Source of the DNA: Edolisoma coerulescens
Lineage: Eukaryota; Chordata; Aves; Passeriformes; Campephagidae
Direction of reading: 5' to 3'
NCBI GenBank assembly: GCA_013397115.1
Contig: VWZW01006255.1
Coordinates: 2,275,270-2,339,269, forward strand
DNA: 64,000 nt
The position numbers were made by a program, and so were the translations under genes. The notes beneath the pieces are model-generated. The model did not search any database, had not been told where the DNA came from, and saw nothing but the letters and a program-made list of their open reading frames with translations. This document shows, piece by piece, positions 24,513 through 36,954 of this stretch (the first letter of the stretch is position 1; each line of letters opens with the position of its first letter).

Positions 24513-27500
24513 AGACCAATGAAGTGAGTCAAGACATGTCCAATCCCATCTGCAGCTTACTGGACAGATCTAAGAGAGTTTGATAATTCACATGTGGGAC
24601 ACTTGGTTTAACCAAGCCCAGGCACGGAAAACACCCACCAGTAGTCTATCCCTAAAGAGTATCCATATGTTCATAGAGCTCTTCTGAAGAGCCAAATCCC
24701 ATCCCAGTTGCATCAGGCAGCTCAAATATCACTCAAATCTTACCTCTAACTCTCCCATCCTCAGGTGAAAAGCTCCATAAGATAAAAAAATTGCTTTTGG
24801 AAGTACTTGTATGATTGCACGGCACACCAGAGTCTATTGCAGACTCTATACTTTGAATGCTATCCTACATTTTCTAGCAAGAGTTGTGAATGTCAAGTGG
24901 TGCAGGTGGAGCTAATAAAAGGTTGCAATACTGTCAGAAGTGCCATTATTTTTGTTGATTCGTCTGTTGTAGAGCTACTCTAATCCAGGTTTATGAAAGG
25001 ATGAGGGGAAATCAATCAGCTTCCTGCTGCTCTGGAGCCAACAGTTTTGATGCCCTACTTTCTCTGCTAGTCTTAGTGTAAGATCCTCTGAGATACACAC
25101 TGGCTCTGTTTGGAGTCATGAATCAGTGTAGCAATGCAGAGGTTTTTGTCACTGTTTATTTGTTTAAATACAATGCTGTCAAGTCGAAATTTAAGCTTCA
25201 ACTCAACTCATTTCCCAGAGAATTCATGTGAGACCCCACAACATATCCTGTGTTAGAGGTAGTATATTCTCTGCCAGCCACAGACTCCACCATCACAACT
25301 CCCATTACTCCATGCCTAAATTACACTCTCTGGAAAGTAGTCATGAGAGGGTGATAAAGAAGAAAACATGGGCTGTCATCTCAATTCACAGTAAACTGCA
25401 AGTTTCTCCCATTTCTAGAAAAAAATCAATAGAATAAAAGCACCTCTGACATCAAAGTGCCAGAGCTGGGTAACCTCGGCTGGGGCAGGTGGGGCTGCCA
25501 AGCTCCTGTCTGCTCCCACCTCCAGAGCAGAGCACCGAGCTCAGGTATCCACTGCCCTGGTGAAGCCTTCTAGGGTATAGAGTCTATCCAAGGGTATCCC
25601 TTTACATTTTCATATCTTGCCCTGATAAATTGTAGTTTGTCCTTTTTTTAGTACTTACCAGACTCAGCTCTCACCTGACAGAACTCTTAGTAAGCCTGCA
25701 AGGTCATGTGGGTTTACATGCCTGCTGCAAAACACACCTGCATTATGCCAGCTGCACCCATCACGTGGCAAAAGAAGTTTTAAAAGTATTCATTTCTTAT
25801 TGTTTGCATTCTCACCTGATTAGAAAAAAAACCCACATTATTTCAAGGTTAATACTACTGCCAAATCCAAGAAGAGAGCCCAGTTTAGGACTGAGTTATA
25901 AGTCTCTGAAAAGTGAGTTCATTATAAAAGTGCAGCATGAGTGGTTTCGTCACTCCTCTTTGCAATGCAGCAAGCAGCTGAAGGTATCAGCTCTTCTGGC
26001 TGTTTCATGCTGATTCAAGCTGCTCTTCTCAACGTACCCAGGAAGGCATAAAAAACCCTCAGTCATTACCTGAACAATTACTCTTTATAGTGTCATCATT
26101 TTTATTGCCTAAATGTCCAACATAACCACCCAACATGTTTTGACTGAATCACAAATTAAGAACCCTTGCTTACCTGGTCTTAGACACTATTTTGGCTTTC
26201 ACTAAAAATACAGTGTTCTCATTCCTTTAATATCTTGTTCAAAATAATACCTATAAAGTTAAACTTTCCCTGGGAAATCACAGACAATATTTAAATCAGA
26301 ATCAACACTTCCGATGAATCAACATCTGTCAGATATATCAGGACCAAAAAAAAAAAAAAAAAGAACAAAGACCAGGGCAAGGCTAAATAACTAAATAAAA
26401 CAGTAAACCAGTAAAATTCTAAGGAGATGCCATCTGGAACCTCAGCTTCTGTCCTTGTATCCAAGTATCTGATACTCAAGTAATTTCATGAATGATTATA
26501 ACCAAAACCTTTCAGCAAAGAAAAAAGTTAATACCCAAACAACAGCACTGAACTACTGCTTCCAGTGCTTCCAGTGACTGTGATCAAAACTGAAAATGGA
26601 CAAGCAATGAGGGGAGGGAGAGGGAAAAAAGCAAAAAAAAAGAGGCCGTCTGTGATTTTAGGTAACACAACTGTTAAAATGCTCAACATAGAAATATTTT
26701 CTGCCATACTATGAAATTCCGTCAGCACTCATTTATTTCCATTCAAAATGCCAAACATTGGAGCATGTTTAAATGCAAATATGTACCATCTAAGCAGTGA
26801 AAATATAATCCAGGCTTGAACAAATTACTTGTTTCAATACAATATCAATTATATTTTCCTATTTGGTGTGAAGTTTTCTTGGTACTGCCAGCTATTTACC
26901 CATATAAAATTTTGGAAAGTGACTTGATAACTATAAAAACATTTATGCTGAAGAGCTACATACTGTGATGTAGTAGGAACAGATTTTCCTTAATGTAGGT
27001 TTTAACTGCACATAAAAGCATTGGAACCACCCGTCATATTTTGCTGTTGTTGTTTGCACTTACTGTATAAACAGAATATTAAATTCAAGATAGAAACTAA
27101 GACCTTGACTTTTTCATTAAGTTTCATAGGCAGTAAGAAAAATGTTTTCCAACTAAGAGTGCAAATTGCAAAATGGTGCAAGGTTAAACAAGATTAACGC
27201 AGCTTAAAACCGGTGCTCAAAGTTCCATACCCATGGTGCATCTTTGCCTGATAGAGACAACTTTTTCACTGAGGCAGTTACACCTTCAAGAAAGCAGGCA
27301 CTTCCCAGAGCCAGGTGGAGGGCCCAGTGCCCAGCACCCACTCTGCCACTGGCACGACCCATGTCACTCCTTCCTGTGGCACCCGCAGGGCAGCGAACAG
27401 AATCCTTTCAACACGGGATTAAAAAATGCACACAGGACTCCACATAACTACATGAGCTATATCAAGTTGCCTTTCCAAAGGCATCAATGAATAAAATTTC

Positions 27501-29715
27501 TGAGTACAACTTAGAGCTAAAAGGAAGGTGACGCCAATGAGAGCGTTAAACACAATGAATGGCATCTTTTCCCATTAATCACGATGTTTTATTCACACAC
27601 ACAAAATGAGCTGGCAGCTTTGAAAAGGGGCACTTCAGGGATAGGCAAGGTACTACTCCCAGGGAAATTTCTCCTTCTTTTCAGGCTCAGCTTCACTTTC
27701 TGCAAACTCTGAGAGTCGTGGCTGCTATTGGGGCATCCCATGAAGTGGCCATGCGCCTCTCCACACTGGCACCTTATCTGGGCATGCCATCGTTAGCCAA
27801 TGTAAACAGTCAAAGCAGTAGCCCTAGAGACTGTTCTGTCTTCTCCACAAGGGGAATTTCCATGCCTGGCACATCTCACAGGAGCCCCAAGAGGCCCCCT
27901 TGATCCCAGTGATTTTTCACCTTCACTGGGTTGGAGTGAGTACCAGCCAACAGGCTGCAGATGACAGCTCCATTATCCCACAGTCACCCCTGGAGCTACA
28001 AAGTTCTTAACTCAGTCTTCAACAGGATCACCCAAGGTCTTTTTTATCCTGCTGATTCATTCTAGTGCTTTTCTTGAAGGCCTCACAGTATTGGCCAATG
28101 GACTCCAGCTATGTATTTTTGTCTTTATCATAGCAGCTCACAGAAGTGTTTTGTCTTTTAAATCTAAAATATCTCTAATTCTTGAGAGAAGTGATTTAGA
28201 GCCATCTGTGCAGGAACAAAACTAATGATGAAAACCACCTGAATAGAAACAGAAATAAATTGCTATAATAATAGGTGATCTATAACTACAACACATCAGT
28301 AAGATTAGATAAACAGACTGTTATCTTAATGAATTTGTCTATACAAGCAATTCCAGAGTCTTCCTTTATCATATCTTTCTTGTAAGCCACACATATCAGT
28401 TTACACACATGAAGCAGCTATTGATCTCTCTGAGAAAATGTGCTTAGATAGGACTTTTAGAAATAAAAAATAAAAAAACAACCAAAACCAAGAGGAATAT
28501 AGCAGAACTGCCAAAATAGGGAACCGTTGTATTGCATTCCCTGTGCATGCACACTGGGTATGTTTTAGTATTGCTTGTTGCTATCTGAAGTGTAAACACT
28601 GTTGCCAGAGAGAAGAAAGCTGGAATGGCTTTGAGGCACAGAAAGAAAAATATTTCTCCTAAAATTTGCATCATCTCACTTTTGTAAAATTAAACTAGCT
28701 CATTAGTAAAAAAAAATTAAACAAACAACAAACAAATAACTCGAGAAAGGTACTGACTAGCCCTGTCAACAGCCTTCGTCCCTTCCAGGGTTAGTGGAGT
28801 TAGCTGTGCTACATTCTGGGATAGCACCACTGCATTTGGATTATGAAGGCTTAATTCACAGCTTGTGAAGGTGTGAAAACAAGCTTCATCTTCACAGCTC
28901 CACATGCAGACATGCTCTACCCCAAGTCTTCATTGCTAGAGAGAAGAAACAGAGGGAACAAAATGTAGCTAAAATTTTTGCCATATACCTTTTTGCTTCT
29001 CCTTAGCATAAAGGAGCAGCAAGGATGATTTAACTTGTTACTCAGCTTCCAAAACTTCTGGATCATGTCTTAAAAGCCTTCAGTGTCACCACATCATTAC
29101 CTTTGTTAACACTGGATTTAAATTATTATTTCACACTGCATACATTAAGCCCCAAACGACACTAGGCTGAACTGAAGAGCAGAACATACTGGATCCACAA
29201 CCAGTCTGAGCTCTACACCTCAGATCTCTGCATCTGCAGAAAGCCACCTAGACCCTTCCAACAGCTGAGGCTCTAATACTGATGGGAAGTTGGATCTCAC
29301 CATTATGATTGTTATGCACCTAAAAGCCATACTATGCAATATTCAGAGTTTGACACATTTAATACATAGCTCCTGAAGTTGAAAGTCAATGAACACAACC
29401 CTAATAACAACTACCTTTTAAAGCAGCATAACAAACATACACACATTTGCACAAAAATATATTAAAAAAATCAAATATTCAATTGTACAAATCTCCTTAG
29501 GTGTTTTCTATGCTCTTTAAATCAAAATCAAGTGAAAAAAAACCCCAACACTCAAAGGATAGCTTTGCCTCTAAATCACTTCACAAAATGCAGATTCCAC
29601 ATATCTTATTGCTGGAAGCGTGGAATATTAGCAAAACTCAAAGCCAGCTCTCTGTTCAGCTGTACCCATGAGAGTTTGGGGGGAGGGCTGCATGCATACA
29701 TCTATTTCATTGCAT
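24513..29715. other. Unique non-coding DNA, no gene seen
   Basis: This is AT-rich sequence with small GC-richer patches near 25460-25560, 27300-27400 and 27700-27960. An A18 run lies at 26346-26363. Open frames are under about 105 codons and unrecognised. No repeat family was identified. Confidence 0.5.
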
Positions 29716-29719
29716 ATCC

Positions 29720-30240
29720 AGAGACCTTTATATAATTGTTTTATTAATTATTCTTGGCCCTTAAGAGAAAGGATCTTTAAATTGAATTTCTTTCTAAAAT
29801 CATTATTGCTTATTAATGTACAATTATCTTACCATTGCCCATTGTTTTCTCAAGTTAAGTTTTCATTAGAACAAAAATGCATGTGTGAAAGGGTTCTTGA
29901 AGCGCAGTCAGACCTTTTGCACGGGTTTGTGCTAATTACCAGAGATCCTTTTGTTATCAGCCTGGACGTTAATGACAAAAGAAGACAAGTGTAGAGTCTA
30001 TTTTGCTTGAGCTAATTACTAACTATTCCCCACTCAATTTATGCTCGGAGGAGTACAATAATCATGACACAGTGCATTAGCTCTGTCCCAGGCAGTTTCT
30101 GCCATGCTGAGTGTTAATTGTCAGGACAGATTCCAGTCAGGAATAACAGTGTCTCAGGCACGTCTCTTCGCGAGCAGTGCTCTAGCAACTTCTTCTGTGC
30201 AGTAAAATAGGCCCTTTTAATTTTTTATGTAGAGGAATAC
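29720..30240. promoter_or_regulatory. Candidate conserved non-coding element (TAAT-rich)
   Basis: This is complex, non-repetitive sequence with several homeodomain-type cores spaced through about 400 bases: TTATTAATTA at 29741-29750, GCTAATTACC at 29931-29940, GCTAATTACT at 30011-30020 and GTTAATTG near 30113. The block has no coding potential. Clusters like this are typical of long-range developmental enhancers in vertebrate gene deserts. Conservation cannot be seen from one sequence, so this is inference only. Confidence 0.25.
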
Positions 30241-33150
30241 TGGAAAATTTCCTCTTTTGCAGAGGCAAATGGCATTGCTCTCACTGGCTTACAGTTTTTA
30301 CGATTAAACACTGTACCTAGTTAGAAAAAATTAATGAACCTGAACCAAGAACCAAAGAACATGACAGAAACTGAACAGCTCACCTGGACTTTTTTTAAAG
30401 TATATATTTTGTGAAAATGTATCGATACAACTAACTGAGCTGTGTACCTTGCACCAAAAGCAGGGAGCTTAGAGGGCTAGTCATAGGTTAGAAGCCATTT
30501 CGTATTAACCAAAACCCACTGAATTTGAAAAGGTTTTAGTGGATTTAGCATTGCTTCAGGGTCTTTGTGATCTTGAAAATTAATGGATTTATGGTAAATC
30601 CTCCAAAAATAATTTCACAGAATGTAATGAATAGTGATAGATATTTCAAAGTCATTAGTCTCCTCTATCCTGCACTTTAGTGATATCACACTCTAAACTG
30701 AAAGCACCTGTTCTGTAATGATCTAATGCATCATCAAGTCTTGAGGAGTAAAAAGGAAAAGAAGGTTCATTTCTCCTCTGTGCTCATGCATCTTTAACAA
30801 ACGATCTCCAAAAAAACCAAAGTGCAGCCACACAAAGTCTGCTCACAAATTTCTTCAGAAGGTCACACGGCAAACAATGTACAATCATGCCATCCTAAGA
30901 AAGTTCATATGTAAATATGAAGTAAAAGTTTGGCAATCTTCAGCATAGTGGCTGCTTTTAGGATGATCATCTACAAGATACCATCAGTGCAGACACAAAG
31001 GGACAAATTTGTGTGAAACAATCCACACTTACTCTCACAGCTTTATCCATTAATTTTCCTGGTCCAGTCTGCAAGATTATTCAAAGCACTGATCAACCCA
31101 GAATAACACTGGTTTGAGGTGAGTGACAGGAAAATACCCTGATAAAACAGTGAGTGCTGTTATTAAGCTATTAGATCTTAAAGAAGGTACCAAAGCCTTC
31201 TTATTATCTAAATGCTAATGGAGACATAACCAAAAGTGCCTCTTCCACCCACTGTTAACAAGGAAATCATCTGGTCCTGAGGCAAAATGTTTGAAGTCAG
31301 TATTTTGCCACATGCTAGTATCACAAAGCCATGTCATGCAAGATTAGACAGATTCCACAGATCAGCACAAACTTTTCCAAACCAGCAGGAGAACAGCAAG
31401 AGCACAAACTTGTGCAGTGTGATCCACAGCAAGGTGCCTGGAGGACTGGAGGTTTATCCTGCCTGAACACTGCTCTCATGGCCTGCTGTGCATTGTAATA
31501 GTTCCATTCAAATACAGAGAGAGATGCATTCAAATATAGATCTCTGCAGAAAATCATCTGCTGCCACTTGCAAGCCTCAGCACAACTTTCACAGACTGGC
31601 ATTTCACTTTCCAGTTTAGTGCAGAGGTTTTCTTAAATTTAGGAATAATATACTCAGTCCTGCCCTACAAAACAGAATCAGTGTCAGAAAAAAAGTGTTA
31701 TTTTGTTTCATAAAATTATTAACTTACTTGTGCCTATAAAAGTGAAGTTACAACGACCACTGTTTTCTTAGGAAAACAATAATTTCCATGGCAGACAGTT
31801 CAAAAACGTAGAATTTATGGTTTTTAGCAGTGTCCCACCAGCTCATTAGTAATGGTGGTCTCAGTCAATATGGCTACATGTTTGGAGTTACATAGAAATT
31901 GAGGTGTCAGCTTAGAAGGCTGATATCTTTTTCTTTTATCTCAATCATTTTCCTTTGTCTCTCTTCTCTCCTCTCTGATACAGCACCGGGAAGTTTCCCT
32001 GCACATTTATTTCTGCATTTACAGTCATCAAACACCGAACTACTTTTGGTTCCCTTGCTGTAACAGGTGGGTTCATTGACACGCTCATTAATTTGTAACT
32101 TAAAAGCAGAGGGAAGAGAAACAGCTAATTGCTGTAGCTGATAGAGGTGGCATTTCCACAAACTGCAGCACACACATCCCTGTAGCTTCATCTTTTCAAA
32201 GTGGTACTCCTCGTTTGATGCAGCTGAACTATGCAAGGCAGCCCCATAGTATGAGTTTCAGTATAGCACAGCAGGGAGGAACATCACAACAAATGAATCA
32301 TCAGAGCTCTTCCAAGCGTCAAGACCTCCATTTTCCTAATTTGCATTTCAAAAGGGTCTGCAGTTTGAAGTAGTAAAGAAATCATTTGCTTTTGCAAGAT
32401 AAGTGCTTTTCCAAGTAGGAAACTCAGTGGCAATTCCGAAAAGTGTTCTGATTATAATTTTTGTCTGTATTAGAACAGACACAGAAGACTTTTAGAATCT
32501 TTCCATCAAAAGCTGCCCGGTATTCTGCATTTCTGCAGTCTTTACCCACGTACTGCTCCCATGGAATACTGGGTCCACAAGCTCAGCTGCCTTGAACACT
32601 TGGCAGAAATAAAGTGTTCTTTAAATAGATGTTTGTAGGTTACAATACAGCTAATTGTGTGGAATAAAAACACCTCCAAGAGGCATTGTTAGAAGCAGCA
32701 CAGAATGAGAGTATTATATAAATCTCTTCTCTTGAGATTCCTCCTAGACGTTTTTTGGGGAGCAATATTTTTGGAGCAATTTGCAGCATTGTCCGCTGGT
32801 GAGCTTCTGGGCAGAAGGAGGAGTTGGTGCCTCCAAGCTACTGCTATCTATTTGTACAGCAAGTTTTTAAACTCTTACTCTCTCTCATATTTCCGCAAGG
32901 CATGATGCTCTAAATATTATAAAGGCCCATCAGTGGTCCTAGAAGGAGGTGAGGAAAGAAGCAGAGCATGTTCTCACTGTCTCTCACCCACACAGTCTCA
33001 CTCCCTCTCTCTGCTGGAACAAGGAATTCCCATCCTAGGAATGACAGTGAAGTGACAGTCAGTACTCCAACATTTCTTGCTCTGTATTTGGGCAGAATTA
33101 CACGGATCTCATTACTGGCCCCGGTGAAATTTATATTTGTTTCTTATTCA
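30241..33150. other. Unique non-coding DNA, no gene seen
   Basis: No exon or repeat family is identified. Frames of 93 codons (31321-31602, -) and 109 codons (31907-32236, -) resemble no known protein and have no splice or promoter support. Confidence 0.5.
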
Positions 33151-33154
33151 TCTG

Positions 33155-33560
33155 GATAACAAAAATTAAGCCTCATAAAACCAACTTTCAATCATTCGCT
33201 CTTGGGTGTGACACTTCTTAATCACAGCACGCCAGGTTATTATCACGTGTTCTTCCTATAATTGAAACTCCAGCCAGAGGGAACAAAGATGCCAAGGATT
33301 CCCACAGTACAGCACACAGTAACATTTGCTAGCAAGTACCTGGCTTTCTTTATGCTCCCATGTTCTTATGACAAAGCCCATCACAAGAAGAGGTAATTGC
33401 AAAACAAATTCATTTCCGTTATGCCGAGAGGGATCAAAAAGAGGGTGTTACACTTTAAATTGTTGCTACTAATTGTTAAATCTTCTGTTCTTCAAACACT
33501 GTAGCTGCCAAAACTCAGGCTTCTCATTAACTCTATCCAGGTAATTACAGAACTTTTTGG
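33155..33560. promoter_or_regulatory. Candidate conserved non-coding element
   Basis: This is complex sequence containing a perfect E-box CACGTG (33244-33249) and repeated TAATTG/TAATTAC-type cores, including GGTAATTGC near 33392, CTAATTGTT near 33469 and GTAATTAC near 33541. There is no coding potential. It is assigned by texture and motif content only. Confidence 0.22.
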
Positions 33561-34655
33561 ATGGAGGAGACAAGAGAACAACCCTTTTAAAAGCAAGGAA
33601 GCAGAAAATCAGAGTGGCTCAGGGATCCCCCTGTAGCCATCTTGTTGACTCATTTTGGAAAAAGGAAAATTCACAAAAGGAACTGACATTCTGTACTCCA
33701 GATATAACAGAAAGCAACTCGAAGTTGGCTTCCTCTGTCTGGGAGATTCCATTATGCCTTCAGTCAAATCCACGTGTGTGGATTCCTCCTCTCATCACTG
33801 TTTACCTGGCACAGTAATACTCTAATTACTTCACAAATACATATTTGCATATAATGAAGCAATTATGTACATCATTTAGTCACTCTAATTGAAGTTATGA
33901 AATACAAAATTCTCTGTAATTTCCAGGGTTTAGATCTTTAATGCCCTGAATGCCCTAGATAACTCTGCTATACACTGTTGAGTGGGAGGCAGTACTAAAA
34001 TTAAAAGTATTGAAAAAGATCTAATAACCAAGGTAAAGGTCTCATGAAAGCAAGTCCAACTGGATAGTAAATCTTACATGGCATTCAAATATATCACATT
34101 TAATACATCCAATGAAATCTATCATGATAGCTTGTTCCAATAGATAACTATTCCTTGCAAAGAAATTCACTGAGGCAAGAGTCGTGTTCCTTTTAATGCC
34201 ATTATGGCATTCTCTTGGCCTATGCAGCAGTGATACAATACAGAACAGCCTGAGTTCAATTTCCAAACACTGTTTGGAGTTTAGGAAGACCCCTCCATAT
34301 AAAGCATCCTCCTGGGTGGCCTAATTTGAGAGCCTGAGACAGACTACAAAATAAAGATTTGCACGTACTTAATTCGGAATTTGCTTCAGATACAAACTAA
34401 CATCTTGAAAAACGGGGGTTATAAACACTTGTTTAAGATCTACAAAATCATCCGTGTCCCGTTCTCGTGCTTTCTACCTCTAGAGACAGTCTCTGTCTAA
34501 AGCAATGAGCTTTACTACAGAGCTGACTTGATGCATGTGAACATTTCTGGCTATTGTTTCCTGGGAAACAATGGCAGCTCCTCTCAGCACACAGCAGCAG
34601 CATCACCACACACACCTCGCTCCCAAGCTTCCCCTGGTGTACAGGGCCAAGTGCT
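33561..34655. other. Unique non-coding DNA, no gene seen
   Basis: Open frames of up to 86 codons are unrecognised and overlap on opposite strands. No repeats or RNA genes were noticed. Confidence 0.5.
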
Positions 34656-34659
34656 GAAT

Positions 34660-34870
34660 TCACTTAGTAATTAACTGATCCGCTTCAGCCTTTCATTGTC
34701 ACTTTCAAATGCATTTAAAGGTTTATTGAGTGGTTCCTTCCCACTGCATCTGTACCTTTTCACATCTGTATTCCAGCTAATCCTTACTGCATTATCCCAT
34801 CATTTTTGCATTTAATTGTGATGGCACACAGGTGGCAAAACAGTACAAGTCAATCAGGAGTTTCTGTTTT
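34660..34870. promoter_or_regulatory. Candidate conserved non-coding element
   Basis: This is a short block of complex sequence with TTAATTGTGATGG, AGTAATTAACTG and CAGGTGG-type (E-box-like) motifs. There are no open frames of note. It is listed on texture and motif content; conservation is untested. Confidence 0.18.
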
Positions 34871-36922
34871 CACAAAGAACTGCTTTGTTTCTTCACAAGA
34901 AAACTAAACTATTCTTGGAAAATCCTGAAGTATATTTTAAAAGGTCATGTTTGAATTTGAGAACCAACGACTGGCTATTCTCAATGTCAGAAAACAAATG
35001 AAAAGAAAAATGACAAAAAAAAGAAACATACTTAATAATATTTTCATCTCAAAGCTTTTCATATGCAGGGAAACCTGTTCACCAAATCTTTTTTTAGTTG
35101 TGAAGGAGAAGAATTAAACTGAAAAGCTGAAGTTTGGAGACTTCTTATATCTAGAGAGACTCTTATGCTGTTTATTTACCACCACCAGGAAAAGCACAGT
35201 GCAGATCTCCTTGTACACTGTCTTCTGCACACCAAAAGTGCACAGTTCCTATGCTGAAATCCTTCCAGTTAATAGGAACTGACAGGACACCACAAGGATT
35301 AGATACCTCAATGATCACAAATAAATTTTGTTGTTGTGTATGAAAAAAGGAAAATACATTTCTGCAAAGCTGAAGCCTAGTTTTTGTTTTTATTCTAGCT
35401 AACAGAAAAACATGGAATTTTGTGGGGGTGGTCGTATTAGCTTGACCTGGAATAATAAAATATTGGCCCATCCTGGAGATGGGATCCTGTGTTTAACAAA
35501 GCTGGAAGCTAATGTATAATGGCAAATCCAGCCTTTGCTCTTTTGTTCTACCTTAGTCAGTGGAAAACATTGCAGAAGCAGCTTATGCACACACAGTACT
35601 CTAAAATCACATCCTGTAGCAGATTTGGACTTGAAATGATTGTACATTTTGCTTTGCATCTACAAATGCGGAAGCTTAAAATTAGTCTTGGCAATTAACA
35701 ATTCGGTCTGTTCCAAGATTACAGCTGGTGGAACTGCTTTCAAGCGATTTATCAACCTTTTAGTGATATACCCATAGTTTTATGAGTATGAACTGCAGCC
35801 ACACACTGTCTGGTGATCCATTCTCCTTATCATGACAATGCTGTCTTGAGGTTCAAGGGGAAAAAATGGACTTGGAATGACGTGCATATCAGAAACAGCA
35901 AAGTGCTTTTGAACTCAGTAAAACACAAGCTTCATTTATCTAGCTCCAGCTTTTCTTTGCATCTCTGAAGTCCCCTTTCATTAGAAAACAAGGTAGTTTT
36001 CTTATTTAAAGCTCACTTTAAATTTGTATTTAAAGTATCAATTTCACTGATAAGAAAATAAGCCCAAGACAATTAGACCTGACTTGGTTTAAATTCAGAA
36101 TACAAATGTACTGATTTCCTCGTGTTTATAATATAGAAAATTTCATTTTAAAACAGTGAGGAAATTAAAACTTTTTGGTATGCTCTACTGCAGTAATGTC
36201 AAAGCCAATAATGACACTAGAATTCCAACTACCAAATATTTTCTGTAGAAAAGCTCTGCAGAAAATACTAATGGAGTACTTCAAATAACTTAAATCTTAT
36301 TAGTCATGAACTTTTGACAGCTCCCCAGTCCCTCAGAGGGAAAGACACATGGATTTATGGAGCAATGTCTCACAACTGGACATCCATGGCTTCATAGCAA
36401 ACCTGCCAGAATGAGTACCCCACAGGCAGGGAGCCGCGATTCCTGGGGCAGGGCACTCCAGGCAAGCTCCTGCCCCTGTCAGCAGTGTCCCAGAGATGTG
36501 CCACGGCTCCCCTGTCCCTCTTGAACCAGGTGAAGTCAGCAAGAACACAAAAGTTAGGAAGCACATTTAATTAGTAGTATTTTGGGACAGAGGATTCTGG
36601 CACTGCCAAGGCAATCCAAGTTGAAACAAAATAAACTATTGAAAAAATTCTTCCATTTTTGAAGAAATTCTAGAGCTGAGAAAAGCTGAAACAAATCTCC
36701 AGTTTATGGACCTGGGAACACTGGGATGAAGTGACCAAGCAGCAGCTAGTCCACACACAGATCAGCATGATACCTTTCCTCCCTTAGAACAACCAGGCAA
36801 CAGGGAATAATCTCAGCAACTACTCACGGAAAAGCAGACACTAGACTGTTTCAGCCATCCTAGATTACCTGCCAGCTGATTTACCTGCCCAACCTACACA
36901 GGTCACTCCAGTGCGCTCCTCT

Positions 36923-36954
36923 AAAAGAACATGAGAACAAAAGAACATGAGAAA
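36923..36954 (+). repeat. Tandem duplication, 16-bp unit x2
   Basis: The unit AAAAGAACATGAGAAC at 36923-36938 is repeated at 36939-36954 with one mismatch, at the last base. This near identity points to a recent slippage-type duplication. Confidence 0.9.
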
